Origin: Paracoccus aestuarii
Lineage (GTDB): Bacteria > Pseudomonadota > Alphaproteobacteria > Rhodobacterales > Rhodobacteraceae
Assembly (NCBI RefSeq): GCF_028553885.1
Contig: NZ_CP067170.1
Coordinates: 1-64,000, forward strand
DNA length: 64,000 nt
Reading direction: 5' to 3'
A program made the translations under genes and the position numbers. How positions within the stretch are numbered: position 1 is the stretch's first letter; the number at the start of each line of letters is the position of its first letter. This document shows, piece after piece, positions 37,689-47,106 of the stretch. The notes under the pieces were generated by a model. The model was not told where the DNA came from. It worked only from the letters and a program-made list of their open reading frames with translations, and searched no databases.

Positions 37689-38750
37689 GTGGCCAAGCGT
37701 TCCCGGCTGTTGTTTCCGTCCAAGCGGCGCAGGGCGGGACCCGCCTCGGTCGCGGCCCTCATGTCCGTGATGGCCCGGTCCACGACGCAGGCCATCACCG
37801 CCGCGTCCAAGATCACCAAGGCCGCCACCAAGACGACGACCTGCCCGGCTCGCAAGACCGCGGCGAAGCCAGCGCCCCGCGCACGCGGCGGGGCTGGGCG
37901 TTTCACCGCCGGGACGCATGCCGGGGCCTCGGGGTCGCGGACATACAAGCTGTTCATGCCGAGCGCGGCGGGCGAGGAGGGGGCGGCCCTGCCGCTGCTG
38001 GTGATGCTGCATGGCTGCGGCCAGACCCCCGATGATTTCGCCAAGGGGACGCGGATGAACCTGCTGGCCGAGGAGCTTGGGGTCATCGTCCTCTATCCGG
38101 CGCAGCCGCGCAGCGCCCATCCCAACCGCTGCTGGAACTGGTTCCGCGCATCCGACCAAGGCCGCGACTCGGGTGAGATGGAGGTCCTGGCCGGCATGGT
38201 CCGGGCCATCCAGGCGCGCCACCCCGTGGATCCCCGCCGCATCTATGTGGCCGGGCTGTCGGCCGGGGCGTCCTGTGCGATGCTGCTGGCCCATGCCTAT
38301 CCCGAGATCTTTGCCGCGGTTGGCTGCCATTCGGGCCTGCCCATCAATGCGGCGCGCGACAAGGGCTCGGCCGTCCTGGCCATGAAGCAGGGCTGGCCGG
38401 GCACGCGCCTGGTCGATGCGATCCCCACGATCGTGTTCCACGGAGAGGAGGACAAGGTCGTCACCCCCCGGAACGGCCGCCTGGTCGCCCTGCGGGCCTT
38501 GGAGACCTATCGCCCGCTTGCGACCGTCGAAAAGCGCGGCGCGGTCGCCGATGGCCGGACCTATATCCGCACGCAGCACCGGATCGGGCGTGGCCGGCCC
38601 TATGTCGAGCATTGGCTGATCAAGGGATCAGGCCATGCCTGGTCCGGCGGCTCCAGGACCGGGCGCTTTGTGGACCCGTCGGGGCCGGACGCATCCCGCG
38701 AGATGCTGCGCTTTTTCCTGAAGCACAGGAACAAGCGGCGTCTTTCGTGA
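37689..38750 (+). CDS. PHB-depolymerase-family esterase
   Basis: An alpha/beta-hydrolase of the Esterase_PHB (LpqC/PhaZ) family, about 353 residues. MLHGCGQTPDDFAKGTRMNLLAEE is the oxyanion-side signature, VAGLSAGASCAMLLAHAYPE holds the nucleophilic Ser (G-L-S-A-G), a later HGEEDKVVTPRNG region includes the Asp, and GSGHAWSGG supplies the His. The start is uncertain: GTG 37689 (VAKRSRLLFPSKRR) is preferred because base composition becomes gene-like there; the frame is open from ATG 37575. The basic, Ala/Lys-rich N-terminus (KITKAATKTTTCPARKTAAKPA) is not a clear signal peptide. Substrate may be polyhydroxyalkanoate or an aromatic ester. Confidence 0.82.
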   Translation: MAKRSRLLFPSKRRRAGPASVAALMSVMARSTTQAITAASKITKAATKTTTCPARKTAAKPAPRARGGAGRFTAGTHAGASGSRTYKLFMPSAAGEEGAALPLLVMLHGCGQTPDDFAKGTRMNLLAEELGVIVLYPAQPRSAHPNRCWNWFRASDQGRDSGEMEVLAGMVRAIQARHPVDPRRIYVAGLSAGASCAMLLAHAYPEIFAAVGCHSGLPINAARDKGSAVLAMKQGWPGTRLVDAIPTIVFHGEEDKVVTPRNGRLVALRALETYRPLATVEKRGAVADGRTYIRTQHRIGRGRPYVEHWLIKGSGHAWSGGSRTGRFVDPSGPDASREMLRFFLKHRNKRRLS

Positions 38751-39220
38751 ACGCTTGCATCTGAACGCCAGTAATGCCGCTGGTATGCGACAGGACATGC
38801 CGCTTTCCATCGATCGGATAGGATCGGGCCTCTGACAGGCTATCCCGTTCGGCTGACGATCAAGCCGGGTTCGGCCCGTAAGCCAACAGGCTGGCCGACC
38901 GCCAAGGGATGAGCGCAGGCCATGGAGGCGTCAGACGGTCATCTATATCCGCTGTCCTGCTGCTGTTTGCGGCCCGGCCTTCCAGGCATACACGCCTCTA
39001 CAGCCGCAGCCCAAGCTGCGCCGACAACGCTTCATGAGGATGGCATTCAGGGAAGACCTGCCGACCACTTACCCTAATCGGTCATGCTTTTTGAAACCAG
39101 CAGACCAATTACTGTCTGTTGCCAGGGCGCGACGACAGCTATCCTCGCCGACGGATGAAATCACCTGCGGCTGACGTTCTGCCGTGAATGCCTGTTCTGT
39201 CGACGTTGTCATGAGGTGCC
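38751..39220. other. 470-bp non-coding gap
   Basis: Between the esterase and the sensor kinase no reading frame with gene-like codon use was seen, and no RNA gene, repeat or strong hairpin was recognised. A stretch of lower G+C around 39090-39130 may hold the kinase promoter. Confidence 0.4.
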
Positions 39221-41449
39221 ATGGATCAGGGTGATGAACTGCGATTGCTGCGGGGCGCATGCGCGGCCAGTCAGACGGGGGCCTGGCATTATCGGATCGG
39301 CGAGGATGCCGTCGAATGGACGCCTTTTCTCTATGATCTGTTCGCGGTGCCGGAAACCGCCGAGCTGACGCTCGAGTTGGCCCTGTCCTTTTATATCGGC
39401 AAGTGGAAGGCGCAGGTCATCGATGCGGTCAATGCCTGTCAGAGGGACGGCACCGCCTGGAACCTCGAAGTTCAGTGCCGGTCGGCGAATGGCCGTGTCT
39501 TCTGGGCGCGCACCATCGGCGAGGCCGTCTATGCGTCAGGCCATATCGTCGCCCTGCAAGGGGCGTTCCAGGATATCACCTCGGAGCGTGTCGCCGTGGC
39601 CGACAGGGAACGGGCCCAGGCCGAACTGGCCTTCGTGCTGCGGACCATGCCCGACGGATTTTTCCTGCTGGACAAGCAATGGCGGTTCACCTTTGTCAAC
39701 GGCGCCTCGGCTGACATGCTTCGTCGTGCCCCGGAGGATCTGGTCGGACGATCGCTCTGGGACGAATTTCCCGATCTGCGCGATACGGCCATTGAAGCAG
39801 CCTATCGCACGGTCGAGGCAACCGGGCTGTCACAGAAACTGCAGACCTATTTCGAACCGCTGGAGACCTGGTTCGACATCACGGTGCATCCTGCGCAGAC
39901 GGGGGTCGCGGTGCATTTTCGCGATGTCACGCGCGAGGTCCGCAAGCAGCGCGACCTGCGCCTGTTCCGCACGGCCATCGATGCCATGACCTCGGGCGCG
40001 GTGATGCTGGAGGTGGGGTCCGGTCCGATGCCGACCTGGCCCGTGGCCTATGCGAATATCGCGGCGGCGACCCTCTGGGGGGCCGATCGCCGGGCTGTGC
40101 TGCGCCGGCCCTTTGGTGACCTTGTCGCCGGCACGACCCTGCATCCCGGTGTCGAGGATATCGGCCAGGCCCTTGGCCGGATGAACGTATTGGAATTCGA
40201 GGCCCGTCGGGATGGTCTGGGGCGGCGCCAGATCTTCGACTGCATCGCCGTTCCCTTGGCCGGACAGGATGGCGGTTGCGGCCATGCGGTCATCCTGACC
40301 GATGACGTGACCGAACAGCGCCGCAGCGAGGAGGAGCGCCATCGCGGCGAAAGACTGGCCCTGATCGGTCAGATGGCCGGTGGCGTCAGCCATGATTTCA
40401 ACAACCTGCTGGCCGTCATCCTGGGAAATATCGAATTGTTGGAGGTGACGACCGACCCCGACGAGACCCGCCTGCTGATCGCCGAAGCCCGCGCGGCGGT
40501 GATGCGCGGCAAAGCGCTGAACGACAGCCTGCTGGCCTTTGCCGGGAAATCCAAGCTGTCGCCGCGAACCGCGGATCTGGGGGTGTTTCTTCACTCGGTC
40601 ACGCCCCTGATCCGCCGGGCGGTGCCATCGCGCATCCGCATCGATGTCGATATTGCCGATGCGGTGCCCCCTGTCCTGTTCGACGCCGCCATGGCGGAAA
40701 GCTGTCTGCTGAACCTGGTCATCAATGCCCGCGAGGCGATCGAGGCCACCGGCACGATCCGCATCGCCCTTGGCGCCGTCGAACGTGCCAACCCGAATGG
40801 CGAGGCCCCCCAAACCTGGGTCGAGCTGTCTGTCGAGGATAGCGGCAGCGGCATCCCCGAGGATCTGCGTGATCATGTCTTCGAGCCGTTTTTCACCACC
40901 CGCAAGGTGGGGCAGGGGTCCGGGCTGGGACTGTCGCGGGTGCGGGGCTATCTGGAACAGATCGGCGGTTTCGTCACCTTGCACAGCGTCCCGGGCCAAG
41001 GCACGACGGTCAGCATGTATTTCGCCGTCGCCCCCGTCGATACCCGCGATATGGAGACAGCGGGACCTGCCTCGACGCCCGCGGTCGCCGGGCATGTCAA
41101 GGCGCTGGTCGTCGATGACACCCCTGCGGTCGCGCGGGTGGTGGCGCGGATGCTGACCTCCTTGGGCTGTCATGCGCTGATCGCCGCCAATGGCGCCGAG
41201 GCCCGTGAGGTCATTGCCCGCGAACCCGATCTGGACCTGATGATCAGCGACGTGGTCATGCCCGGCGAGACGGGTGTCGATCTCGCCCATTCGGTGGCCG
41301 CCTCCCATCCGCATATCCGCATCGCCCTGATGTCGGGCTATTCCCGCGATCACCTGCAATCGGGGCCGCGGGATCCCTCCGTCGTCTTTCTGACCAAACC
41401 TGTCAGCCGCGACCAACTTAAAGCGTTCATTGCGTCCGATGACGGGTGA
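39221..41449 (+). CDS. PAS-domain hybrid sensor histidine kinase
   Basis: A 742-residue cytoplasmic hybrid kinase with no membrane segment. Three PAS-like regions cover about 1-125, 130-245 and 250-370 (FLLDKQWRFTFVNGASADML is a clear PAS start). The phosphoacceptor His is about residue 391 in MAGGVSHDFNNLLAVILGN, followed by the HATPase domain (NLVINAREAIEATG, DSGSGIPEDL, GQGSGLGLSRVRGYLEQ). A C-terminal receiver from about 625 has its phospho-Asp near 677 (LDLMISDVVMPGETG). It senses a soluble signal or cofactor; no partner response regulator lies next to it. Separated from neighbours by gaps on both sides. Confidence 0.9.
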   Translation: MDQGDELRLLRGACAASQTGAWHYRIGEDAVEWTPFLYDLFAVPETAELTLELALSFYIGKWKAQVIDAVNACQRDGTAWNLEVQCRSANGRVFWARTIGEAVYASGHIVALQGAFQDITSERVAVADRERAQAELAFVLRTMPDGFFLLDKQWRFTFVNGASADMLRRAPEDLVGRSLWDEFPDLRDTAIEAAYRTVEATGLSQKLQTYFEPLETWFDITVHPAQTGVAVHFRDVTREVRKQRDLRLFRTAIDAMTSGAVMLEVGSGPMPTWPVAYANIAAATLWGADRRAVLRRPFGDLVAGTTLHPGVEDIGQALGRMNVLEFEARRDGLGRRQIFDCIAVPLAGQDGGCGHAVILTDDVTEQRRSEEERHRGERLALIGQMAGGVSHDFNNLLAVILGNIELLEVTTDPDETRLLIAEARAAVMRGKALNDSLLAFAGKSKLSPRTADLGVFLHSVTPLIRRAVPSRIRIDVDIADAVPPVLFDAAMAESCLLNLVINAREAIEATGTIRIALGAVERANPNGEAPQTWVELSVEDSGSGIPEDLRDHVFEPFFTTRKVGQGSGLGLSRVRGYLEQIGGFVTLHSVPGQGTTVSMYFAVAPVDTRDMETAGPASTPAVAGHVKALVVDDTPAVARVVARMLTSLGCHALIAANGAEAREVIAREPDLDLMISDVVMPGETGVDLAHSVAASHPHIRIALMSGYSRDHLQSGPRDPSVVFLTKPVSRDQLKAFIASDDG

Positions 41450-41681
41450 TCGGACGCGGTTTCATTCGGGCTGGCCGGAAGGGCGACAGTCCCGGCGCCG
41501 CTATTGAAGACGGGGCGATCTATAAGGGCAAGGCCCCCCCGTGCCTCCTGGTGGTGATCTCCTTCTTTGCTTCATGATCCCCGGTCATCGAAACGATTAC
41601 CTCGGGCGGTAGGACCGACGCGTCTTCGGGGCGGTTTTCGGATGTCATTGCGGTGGCGCTGCTGTCGGCCCGCAGAGGCCG

Positions 41682-42647
41682 CTAAACCCGCCCGGCACGG
41701 TCCTGCGCGTGGCCTTGGCGCAGGGCCTGCGGGGTCTGGCCGTGGCGGCGGCGGAACATGCGGCTCAGATGCGAGCTGTCGCAGAAGCCGCATTCCAGCG
41801 CGATCTGCGATATGGGCCGGTCCCCCGTGACGATCAGGTGATGGGCCAGCGACAGCCGCATGTCCAGGAAGGCGGCCTGGGGCGAGGTGCCGAGGGCGGT
41901 CTGGAAATGCCGCTCCAGCTGGCGCTTGCTGTGGCCGATGCGGCGGGCGATCTCGGCCACGGTGAAGGGCTGTTCGATGTTCTGCTGCATCAGCAGCAGC
42001 GCCCGCAGTACCATCGGGTCGCGGGTCTTGAATTCCATCGTGATGCCGGGCTGGGGCTTTTCGGCCTGCAGCGCCTCGTCGATGATCATGATGTTCAGGC
42101 TCTTGCGAGCCTGGGCGCGGCCCACATGCTTGTCGACCAGATAGGCCGCCAGATGGGCCGAGCTGGCGCCCCCCGAACAGGTCAGCCGGTCGCGGTCCAC
42201 GACGAAGATCTGGTCGGTGACCGGGTTCAGCCCCTCGAACCGTTCCAGGAAATCGGCATGGTGGAACCAGCTGACGCAGCAGCGATACCCCTCCAGCAGC
42301 CCCGCCTGATGCAGAAGGAACGCCCCGGTGCAGACGCCGACCAAGGGCACCCCCGCCGCCGCCGCATCCTGCAGGAACCGGCGATGGGCCGCGGGCAGGA
42401 CGGCGTCATCCTCCATCAGCCCGCCGATGACCACGACATAGTCGAAGCGCCCCGGATCGCCCAAGCGTTCCTGCGGCTGCACGCCGATGCCGCAGCTGGA
42501 GGGGACGGGCTCCATGCTGTCGGACAGCACGGCCCAGTTGCACAGGATCGGGCGGCTGCGGTCGCCCTCGTCCGCGGCCAGGCGCAGCACGTCGACGAAA
42601 TTGGCGAAGGCGCAAAGCGTGAAGCGGCGCGCCAGGACGAAGCCCAC
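41682..42647 (-). CDS. GlxA/GbdR-type AraC-family regulator with DJ-1/GATase1-like domain
   Basis: A 321-residue regulator. Residues 1-180 form a class I amidotransferase-like sensing domain (FDYVVVIGGLMED, VPLVGVCTGAFLLHQAGLLEG, with the nucleophile-elbow Cys). Residues about 220-310 are an AraC DNA-binding domain (FTVAEIARRIGHSKRQLERHFQ, ISQIALECGFCDSSHLSRMFRR). It diverges from a dimethylglycine dehydrogenase-like gene, the same arrangement in which GbdR controls betaine and dimethylglycine catabolism in Pseudomonas, so it probably activates that gene. GTG 42647 is the first usable start; codons upstream in frame give no better one. Confidence 0.82.
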   Translation of the reverse strand: MGFVLARRFTLCAFANFVDVLRLAADEGDRSRPILCNWAVLSDSMEPVPSSCGIGVQPQERLGDPGRFDYVVVIGGLMEDDAVLPAAHRRFLQDAAAAGVPLVGVCTGAFLLHQAGLLEGYRCCVSWFHHADFLERFEGLNPVTDQIFVVDRDRLTCSGGASSAHLAAYLVDKHVGRAQARKSLNIMIIDEALQAEKPQPGITMEFKTRDPMVLRALLLMQQNIEQPFTVAEIARRIGHSKRQLERHFQTALGTSPQAAFLDMRLSLAHHLIVTGDRPISQIALECGFCDSSHLSRMFRRRHGQTPQALRQGHAQDRAGRV

Positions 42648-42886
42648 CGACAGCCGCGCCCGGCCCGGCCGGGGGCGCAGCGGGCGGGTCGCGGGGCGCG
42701 CTTGGGATGGGGCGGGGCGGATGGCGACCTCTCGGGGACTGTCTGCGGTTCCATCCTGTCGTAGGCTTCATGGCGGGGTGACGCAATCGTCCTGTCGCGC
42801 GGGCGCGCGGCGCGGCATTGTCGGGGCCTTCGACCGGAGGAATGCGCCATGGCGCATCCCCGCCCCAGATCCTGAGGATGACCCAG

Positions 42887-45448
42887 ATGTCCAGCTTTCC
42901 GTCCCGCGCCCGCGTCGTCATCGTCGGCCTTGGAGGCATCGTCGGCGCGTCTGTCGCCCATCACCTGATCGAGAACGGGTGGGACGACATCGTCGGCATC
43001 GACAAGTCCGGCATTCCGACCGATATCGGATCGACCGCCCATGCCTCGGATTTCTGCTATGCGACCAGCCATGACCTGCTGTCCTGCTGGACGACCATGT
43101 ATTCCATGGATTTCTATGAAAGGCTGGGCAATTACCGGCGCATCGGGGGGCTGGAGGTCGCGCGGGTCGGCGATGACGAACGCATGGCCGAACTGCGGCG
43201 CCGCGTGGACAGTGGCCGCGCCTTCGGCACCAATGTCAGCATCATCTCGGCCGCCGAGGCCAAGGCGAAATTCCCCCTGCTGGAGGAGGACCAGATCCAG
43301 GGCGCGCTGTGGGACCCCGATGCGGGCCTCGTCGTGCCGCGCTCGCAGACGGTGGCGGGCAAGCTGGTCGACATGGGCGAGGCTGCGGGCAAGCTGCGCG
43401 CCTTTGCCAACACCCCCGCGCTGGAGCTGCTGCATCAGGACGGGCGCATCACCGGCGTGCGCACGACGCGCGGCACGATCATGGCCGATCATGTGGTGGT
43501 CTGCGCGGGTCTCTGGGGCCGGCTGATCGCCGAGATGGCGGGCGAGGACCTGCCCGTGATGCCGGTCGACCACCCGCTGACCTTCTTCGGCCCCTATGAC
43601 GAATTCGCGGGCACGGGGCTGGAGATCGGGCGGCCGCTGCTGCGCGATCAGGGCAATTCCGCCTATCTGCGCGACACGGGCGATCCCAGCACGACCGAGG
43701 GCGGCCAGATCGAATGGGGCTATTACTATGAAAAGGACGTGCGGATGGTCCATCCGCGCGACCTGCTGGAAAAGCATCAGGCCCGGCTGTCGCCCTCGCA
43801 GCGCGATCTGGTGTTGGATGACGTGATCGAGCCCTTGGAGCGCGCGATGGAGCTGACGCCCATCCTGGCCGAGCTGGGCTTCAACGAAAGCCATTCCTTC
43901 AACGGCCTGTTGCAGACCACCACCGATGGCGGCCCGTCCATGGGCGAAAGCCGCAAGCTGCGCGGGCTGTGGTATGCGGTGGCGATCTGGGTCAAGGACG
44001 GCCCCGGCATGGGCAAGCTGATCGCCGACTGGATGACCACCGGGCGCACGCCCATCGACCATAACCGCATCGACTATGCCCGCTTCAGCGATTTCCAGCT
44101 GACCGAGGATTTCATCGCCGGCCGCTGCGAGGAGACCGCCGCCAAGATCTATACCCCCCCGGTCCATCCGCGCGAGCCCTTCGGCAATGGCCGCGGCATC
44201 CGCCGGTCCCCCTTCCACGAACGCGAACAGGAGCTGGGCGGCTATTTCATGGAGCTGGGGGGCTGGGAACGCGCCCATGGCTATGCCGCCAACGAGCATC
44301 TGCTGGAGAAATACGCGGACCAGGTCCCCGAGCGCCTGAACGAATGGGACGGCCGGCATTTCTGGCGCGTCTCGAACGCCGAACAGCTGGAGATGAGCGC
44401 CGATTGCGGCCTGATCAACCTGTCGCATTTCCACATGACCGATATCAGCGGGCCGGATCATGTCGCGCTGATGGAATGGCTGTGCGCGGCCAAAATCGGC
44501 GGCGACGCCAATATCGGCAAGGGCATCTATACGCACATGCTGGACGCCGAGGGGATGGTGCGCGCCGATTTCACCGTCTTTCGCATGCAGGACCGCTGCC
44601 GGCTGGTGAACGGGGCCGACGCGGGGCCGCGCGACCTGATGTATATGCGCCGCATGGCCCAGGACCGGGGTCTGGACGTCACCATCACCGACGTGACCGA
44701 GGACTATACCACCATCGGCATCTGGGGCCCCAATGCCCGCGCGCGGCTGAAGACCGTCGTCGCCGATCCCGACGCGCTGGAGGCGGAGGCCTTCCCCTTC
44801 GTCGCGATCCGGCAGATCGAGATCGCAGGCCGCCGCGTCATGGCCTTCCGCATTTCCTATGTCGGCGAACAGGGGTGGGAGCTGCACATGCCCTATGGCG
44901 ACGGGCTGGCGGTCTGGGACGCGCTGCGGGATGCCGGGGTGATGGCCGTGGGCGTCGAGACCTATGCCAATTCGCGGCGGTTGGAGAAATCCCTGCGCCT
45001 GCAGAACGCGGACCTTCTGACCCAATACAACCTGCTGGAGGCCGACCTGGCCCGCCCCAAGGTCAAGGAGGCCGATTTCGTCGGCAAGGCGCGCCATCTG
45101 GAATACCGCGCGCGCGACCATCAGCCCGCGATGCTCTGCACGCTGGTGATGACCGACAATGTGGACGGTTCGGGGGTCGCGCGCTATCCGGTCGGCACCC
45201 TGCCGGTCATGGACCCGGACACGGGCGCCGTGCTGGTCGACAGTCTGGGGCGGCGGTCCTACACAACCTCGATCGCCTATGGGCCGTCGGTGGGCAAGAA
45301 TATCGCGCTGGCCTATCTGCCATGGGATTACTGCCAGATGGGCCGCAAGCTGCAGGTCAGCTATTTCGACGAACTCTATCCGGTCGAGGTGGCGGGGATC
45401 GGCTATGCCCCGCTCTATGATCCGCAGAACCTCAAGCCCCGCAGCTGA
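42887..45448 (+). CDS. dimethylglycine/sarcosine dehydrogenase-like flavoenzyme (DAO plus GcvT)
   Basis: An 853-residue fusion. The N-terminal DAO-type FAD domain starts RVVIVGLGGIVGASVAHHLIENGW (GxGxxG-type loop), with STAHASDF near the flavin site. From about residue 440 it continues into a GcvT-like folate-binding half (LINLSHFHMTDISGPDHVALMEWLCA, TIGIWGPNARARL, YVGEQGWELHMP). This is the layout of dimethylglycine and sarcosine dehydrogenases, which demethylate with transfer to tetrahydrofolate. ATG 42887 has GAGG 9 bp upstream; ATG 42878 abuts the same GAGG. A divergent GbdR-like regulator and a BCCT transporter 3.6 kb away support methylated-amine catabolism. Exact substrate is uncertain. 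Confidence 0.85.
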   Translation: MSSFPSRARVVIVGLGGIVGASVAHHLIENGWDDIVGIDKSGIPTDIGSTAHASDFCYATSHDLLSCWTTMYSMDFYERLGNYRRIGGLEVARVGDDERMAELRRRVDSGRAFGTNVSIISAAEAKAKFPLLEEDQIQGALWDPDAGLVVPRSQTVAGKLVDMGEAAGKLRAFANTPALELLHQDGRITGVRTTRGTIMADHVVVCAGLWGRLIAEMAGEDLPVMPVDHPLTFFGPYDEFAGTGLEIGRPLLRDQGNSAYLRDTGDPSTTEGGQIEWGYYYEKDVRMVHPRDLLEKHQARLSPSQRDLVLDDVIEPLERAMELTPILAELGFNESHSFNGLLQTTTDGGPSMGESRKLRGLWYAVAIWVKDGPGMGKLIADWMTTGRTPIDHNRIDYARFSDFQLTEDFIAGRCEETAAKIYTPPVHPREPFGNGRGIRRSPFHEREQELGGYFMELGGWERAHGYAANEHLLEKYADQVPERLNEWDGRHFWRVSNAEQLEMSADCGLINLSHFHMTDISGPDHVALMEWLCAAKIGGDANIGKGIYTHMLDAEGMVRADFTVFRMQDRCRLVNGADAGPRDLMYMRRMAQDRGLDVTITDVTEDYTTIGIWGPNARARLKTVVADPDALEAEAFPFVAIRQIEIAGRRVMAFRISYVGEQGWELHMPYGDGLAVWDALRDAGVMAVGVETYANSRRLEKSLRLQNADLLTQYNLLEADLARPKVKEADFVGKARHLEYRARDHQPAMLCTLVMTDNVDGSGVARYPVGTLPVMDPDTGAVLVDSLGRRSYTTSIAYGPSVGKNIALAYLPWDYCQMGRKLQVSYFDELYPVEVAGIGYAPLYDPQNLKPRS

Positions 45449-45455
45449 GACCGCG

Positions 45456-45866
45456 TCAGGCCTTGCGCCCGGCCATCTGGCGCAGGGCCTCGCGCATGCC
45501 GGGGCAGCGCAGCAGCCGGGCGGCCTTGTCGGGCGACACGACGATCCGGTCGCGCTTGCGCTTTTCGGGCCAGCGCTTCAGCATCTTGTCGACCCGCATC
45601 GCATAGAGCGTCAGGCGGATCGTCCGGCCGCCCTCGCGGCATTGCACGACCGTCTTGCGGCGCGGATAGATGCGGCCCAGGAGGCCGCCCTCCTCATAGG
45701 CCTCGCGCCGGGCCGAGGCCGCGCCGGACATGCCCGGGATGCGCCGCCCCTTGGGATGGATCCATTCCTTGCGGTTGCCGCGGCTGACCAGGACGATGCG
45801 CGGCTTGCCCTTTTCGGTCAGCTGGCACAGCACGCCATAGCGTTTCTCAACCATCCGCGTCGTCAT
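45456..45866 (-). CDS. Nudix hydrolase (diphosphoinositol-polyphosphate phosphohydrolase-like)
   Basis: A 136-residue Nudix protein with box GMSGAASARREAYEEGGLLG, in which REAYEEGG is the catalytic core; the usual first Glu of GX5E is not evident. WIHPKGRRIPG before it resembles the DIPP/Ap4A-type subgroup that acts on diphosphoinositol, dinucleoside polyphosphates or polyphosphate. Last gene of a five-gene minus-strand operon with CYTH and CHAD proteins, which supports a polyphosphate-related substrate. ATG 45866 overlaps the CYTH gene by 20 bp; ATG 45854 is an alternative. Confidence 0.8.
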   Translation of the reverse strand: MTTRMVEKRYGVLCQLTEKGKPRIVLVSRGNRKEWIHPKGRRIPGMSGAASARREAYEEGGLLGRIYPRRKTVVQCREGGRTIRLTLYAMRVDKMLKRWPEKRKRDRIVVSPDKAARLLRCPGMREALRQMAGRKA

Positions 45867-46341
45867 CGGGCTGCGGCGCGCCGGCGATCGCCAAGGCCTT
45901 GTTGCGGAACCGCTTGTCGTCGCTGATGTCGCGGCCGAACCAGGCGGGGGGCACGAAACGCGCGGCGGCCTCCTCGGACGGAAATTCGACCTCGACCATC
46001 ACCAAGGGGGCCAGGTCGCCCGCGAAGACGTCCAGCTCATAGACCAGCCCGTCGTCGAGCGGCCCGGTCCAGCGGGTCTTCTCGATCCGCCGCCCCTCGG
46101 TCTGGGGCCAGAGCGCGTCGAACTGCGCCGCGCTCAGCGTGACCTCGCGTTCGCCGCGCACGATGCCCTCGCCCGATTTCAGGCACAGCACATGGCCGTC
46201 ATCGGTCTGGCGCAGGCGCACCTCGACGGAATCCTCGGGGCGGGTGACATAGCCCTGGCGCAGCGAGGACCTTCGGGCATCGCCCAGATCCGGCATCCGG
46301 GCCACCAGGAACTTGCGTTCGATCTCGACGGGGTCGGCCAT
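45847..46341 (-). CDS. CYTH-domain triphosphatase
   Basis: A 164-residue CYTH (triphosphate tunnel) protein: the signature EIERKFLV (ExExK) is at residues 6-13, followed by GYVTRPEDSVEVRLRQ, YELDVFAGDLAPLVMVEVEFPSEE and WFGRDISDDKRFRNKALA, covering the tunnel's Arg, Lys and Glu residues. Such small CYTH proteins hydrolyse tripolyphosphate or nucleoside triphosphates with Mg2+ or Mn2+. It lies 3 bp after ParA. The CHAD protein, often fused to CYTH elsewhere, is two genes upstream in the same operon. Confidence 0.88.
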   Translation of the reverse strand: MADPVEIERKFLVARMPDLGDARRSSLRQGYVTRPEDSVEVRLRQTDDGHVLCLKSGEGIVRGEREVTLSAAQFDALWPQTEGRRIEKTRWTGPLDDGLVYELDVFAGDLAPLVMVEVEFPSEEAAARFVPPAWFGRDISDDKRFRNKALAIAGAPQPDDDADG

Positions 46342-46344
46342 GGG

Positions 46345-47106
46345 TCAGTCCTTATGCAAACGGGCGCGGATCTCGTCGAAGATCCCCGCATAGGCCCGGG
46401 CCGAGGGGCGGTCGGGGGCGAATTCCCGGACGGGCGCGCGGTTGACGCCCATCCGTTCGACATCGGTGGAAAAGGGCAGCGCCGTGTCCAGCATGCGCTT
46501 GGGATGGGCCTCGCGCATGCGCTGCATCGTCTCGACATGCAGCACCTTCTGGCGCTGCACCATCGAGAAGAACCCCGCGATCTTCCTGCGGCCGCCCTTG
46601 CCGTCGCCCTGCCCCTCGACGAAATCCAGAAGCTGTTCGAAGGTGCGTTCCGACAGGGTGGTGGGGATGACCGGCACCACGATCAGGTCGGCCGCCTTCA
46701 GCACGTTCTCGGACAGCATCGAGATGTTGGGCGGACAGTCCAGCACGATCACGTCGTAATCCCCGCCGACCGCCTTCAGCGCCTTCTTCAGCCGCGACTG
46801 GCTGTTCTTCATCTGCGACAGGAAGACGTCGAAGTCGCGAAAGCTCATATTTGCGGGCAGGATGTCCAGATTGTCGTAATCGCTGCCGCGGATGGCCTTG
46901 GCGACCTGTTTGGCATCCTCGAAGAAGGCCTCGTTCTGCAGCTTCTGCGACGGCTTCACCCGGAAATAGAAGCCCGACGCCCCCTGCGGGTCCAGGTCGC
47001 ACAGCAGCACCTTGTCGCCCGCCCGGGCGAAGGCATGGGCCAGGTTGACCGAGGCCGCCGTCTTTCCGACCCCGCCCTTGTTGCTGTAGCACGCGACGAT
47101 CTTCAT
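46345..47106 (-). CDS. ParA/MinD-family ATPase in a CHAD-CYTH operon
   Basis: A 253-residue ParA-type ATPase. KGGVGKTAASVN is the deviant Walker A (signature Lys plus GKT), DLDPQGASGFYF is Walker A', and DYDVIVLDCPPNISML is Walker B. No N-terminal HTH is present, as in orphan ParA/McdA positioning ATPases. It is not next to a parB or replication gene. It is inside an operon with an RHH protein, a CHAD protein and polyphosphate-type hydrolases, overlapping CHAD by ATGA. A role in placing polyphosphate granules on the nucleoid is an attractive inference; plasmid or chromosome segregation is less likely here. Confidence 0.88.
   Translation of the reverse strand: MKIVACYSNKGGVGKTAASVNLAHAFARAGDKVLLCDLDPQGASGFYFRVKPSQKLQNEAFFEDAKQVAKAIRGSDYDNLDILPANMSFRDFDVFLSQMKNSQSRLKKALKAVGGDYDVIVLDCPPNISMLSENVLKAADLIVVPVIPTTLSERTFEQLLDFVEGQGDGKGGRRKIAGFFSMVQRQKVLHVETMQRMREAHPKRMLDTALPFSTDVERMGVNRAPVREFAPDRPSARAYAGIFDEIRARLHKD

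Noticed and set aside
42416..45121. 901-codon minus-strand frame opposite the dimethylglycine dehydrogenase-like gene
   Set aside because: Antisense shadow; the plus strand has continuous DAO and GcvT family motifs throughout.
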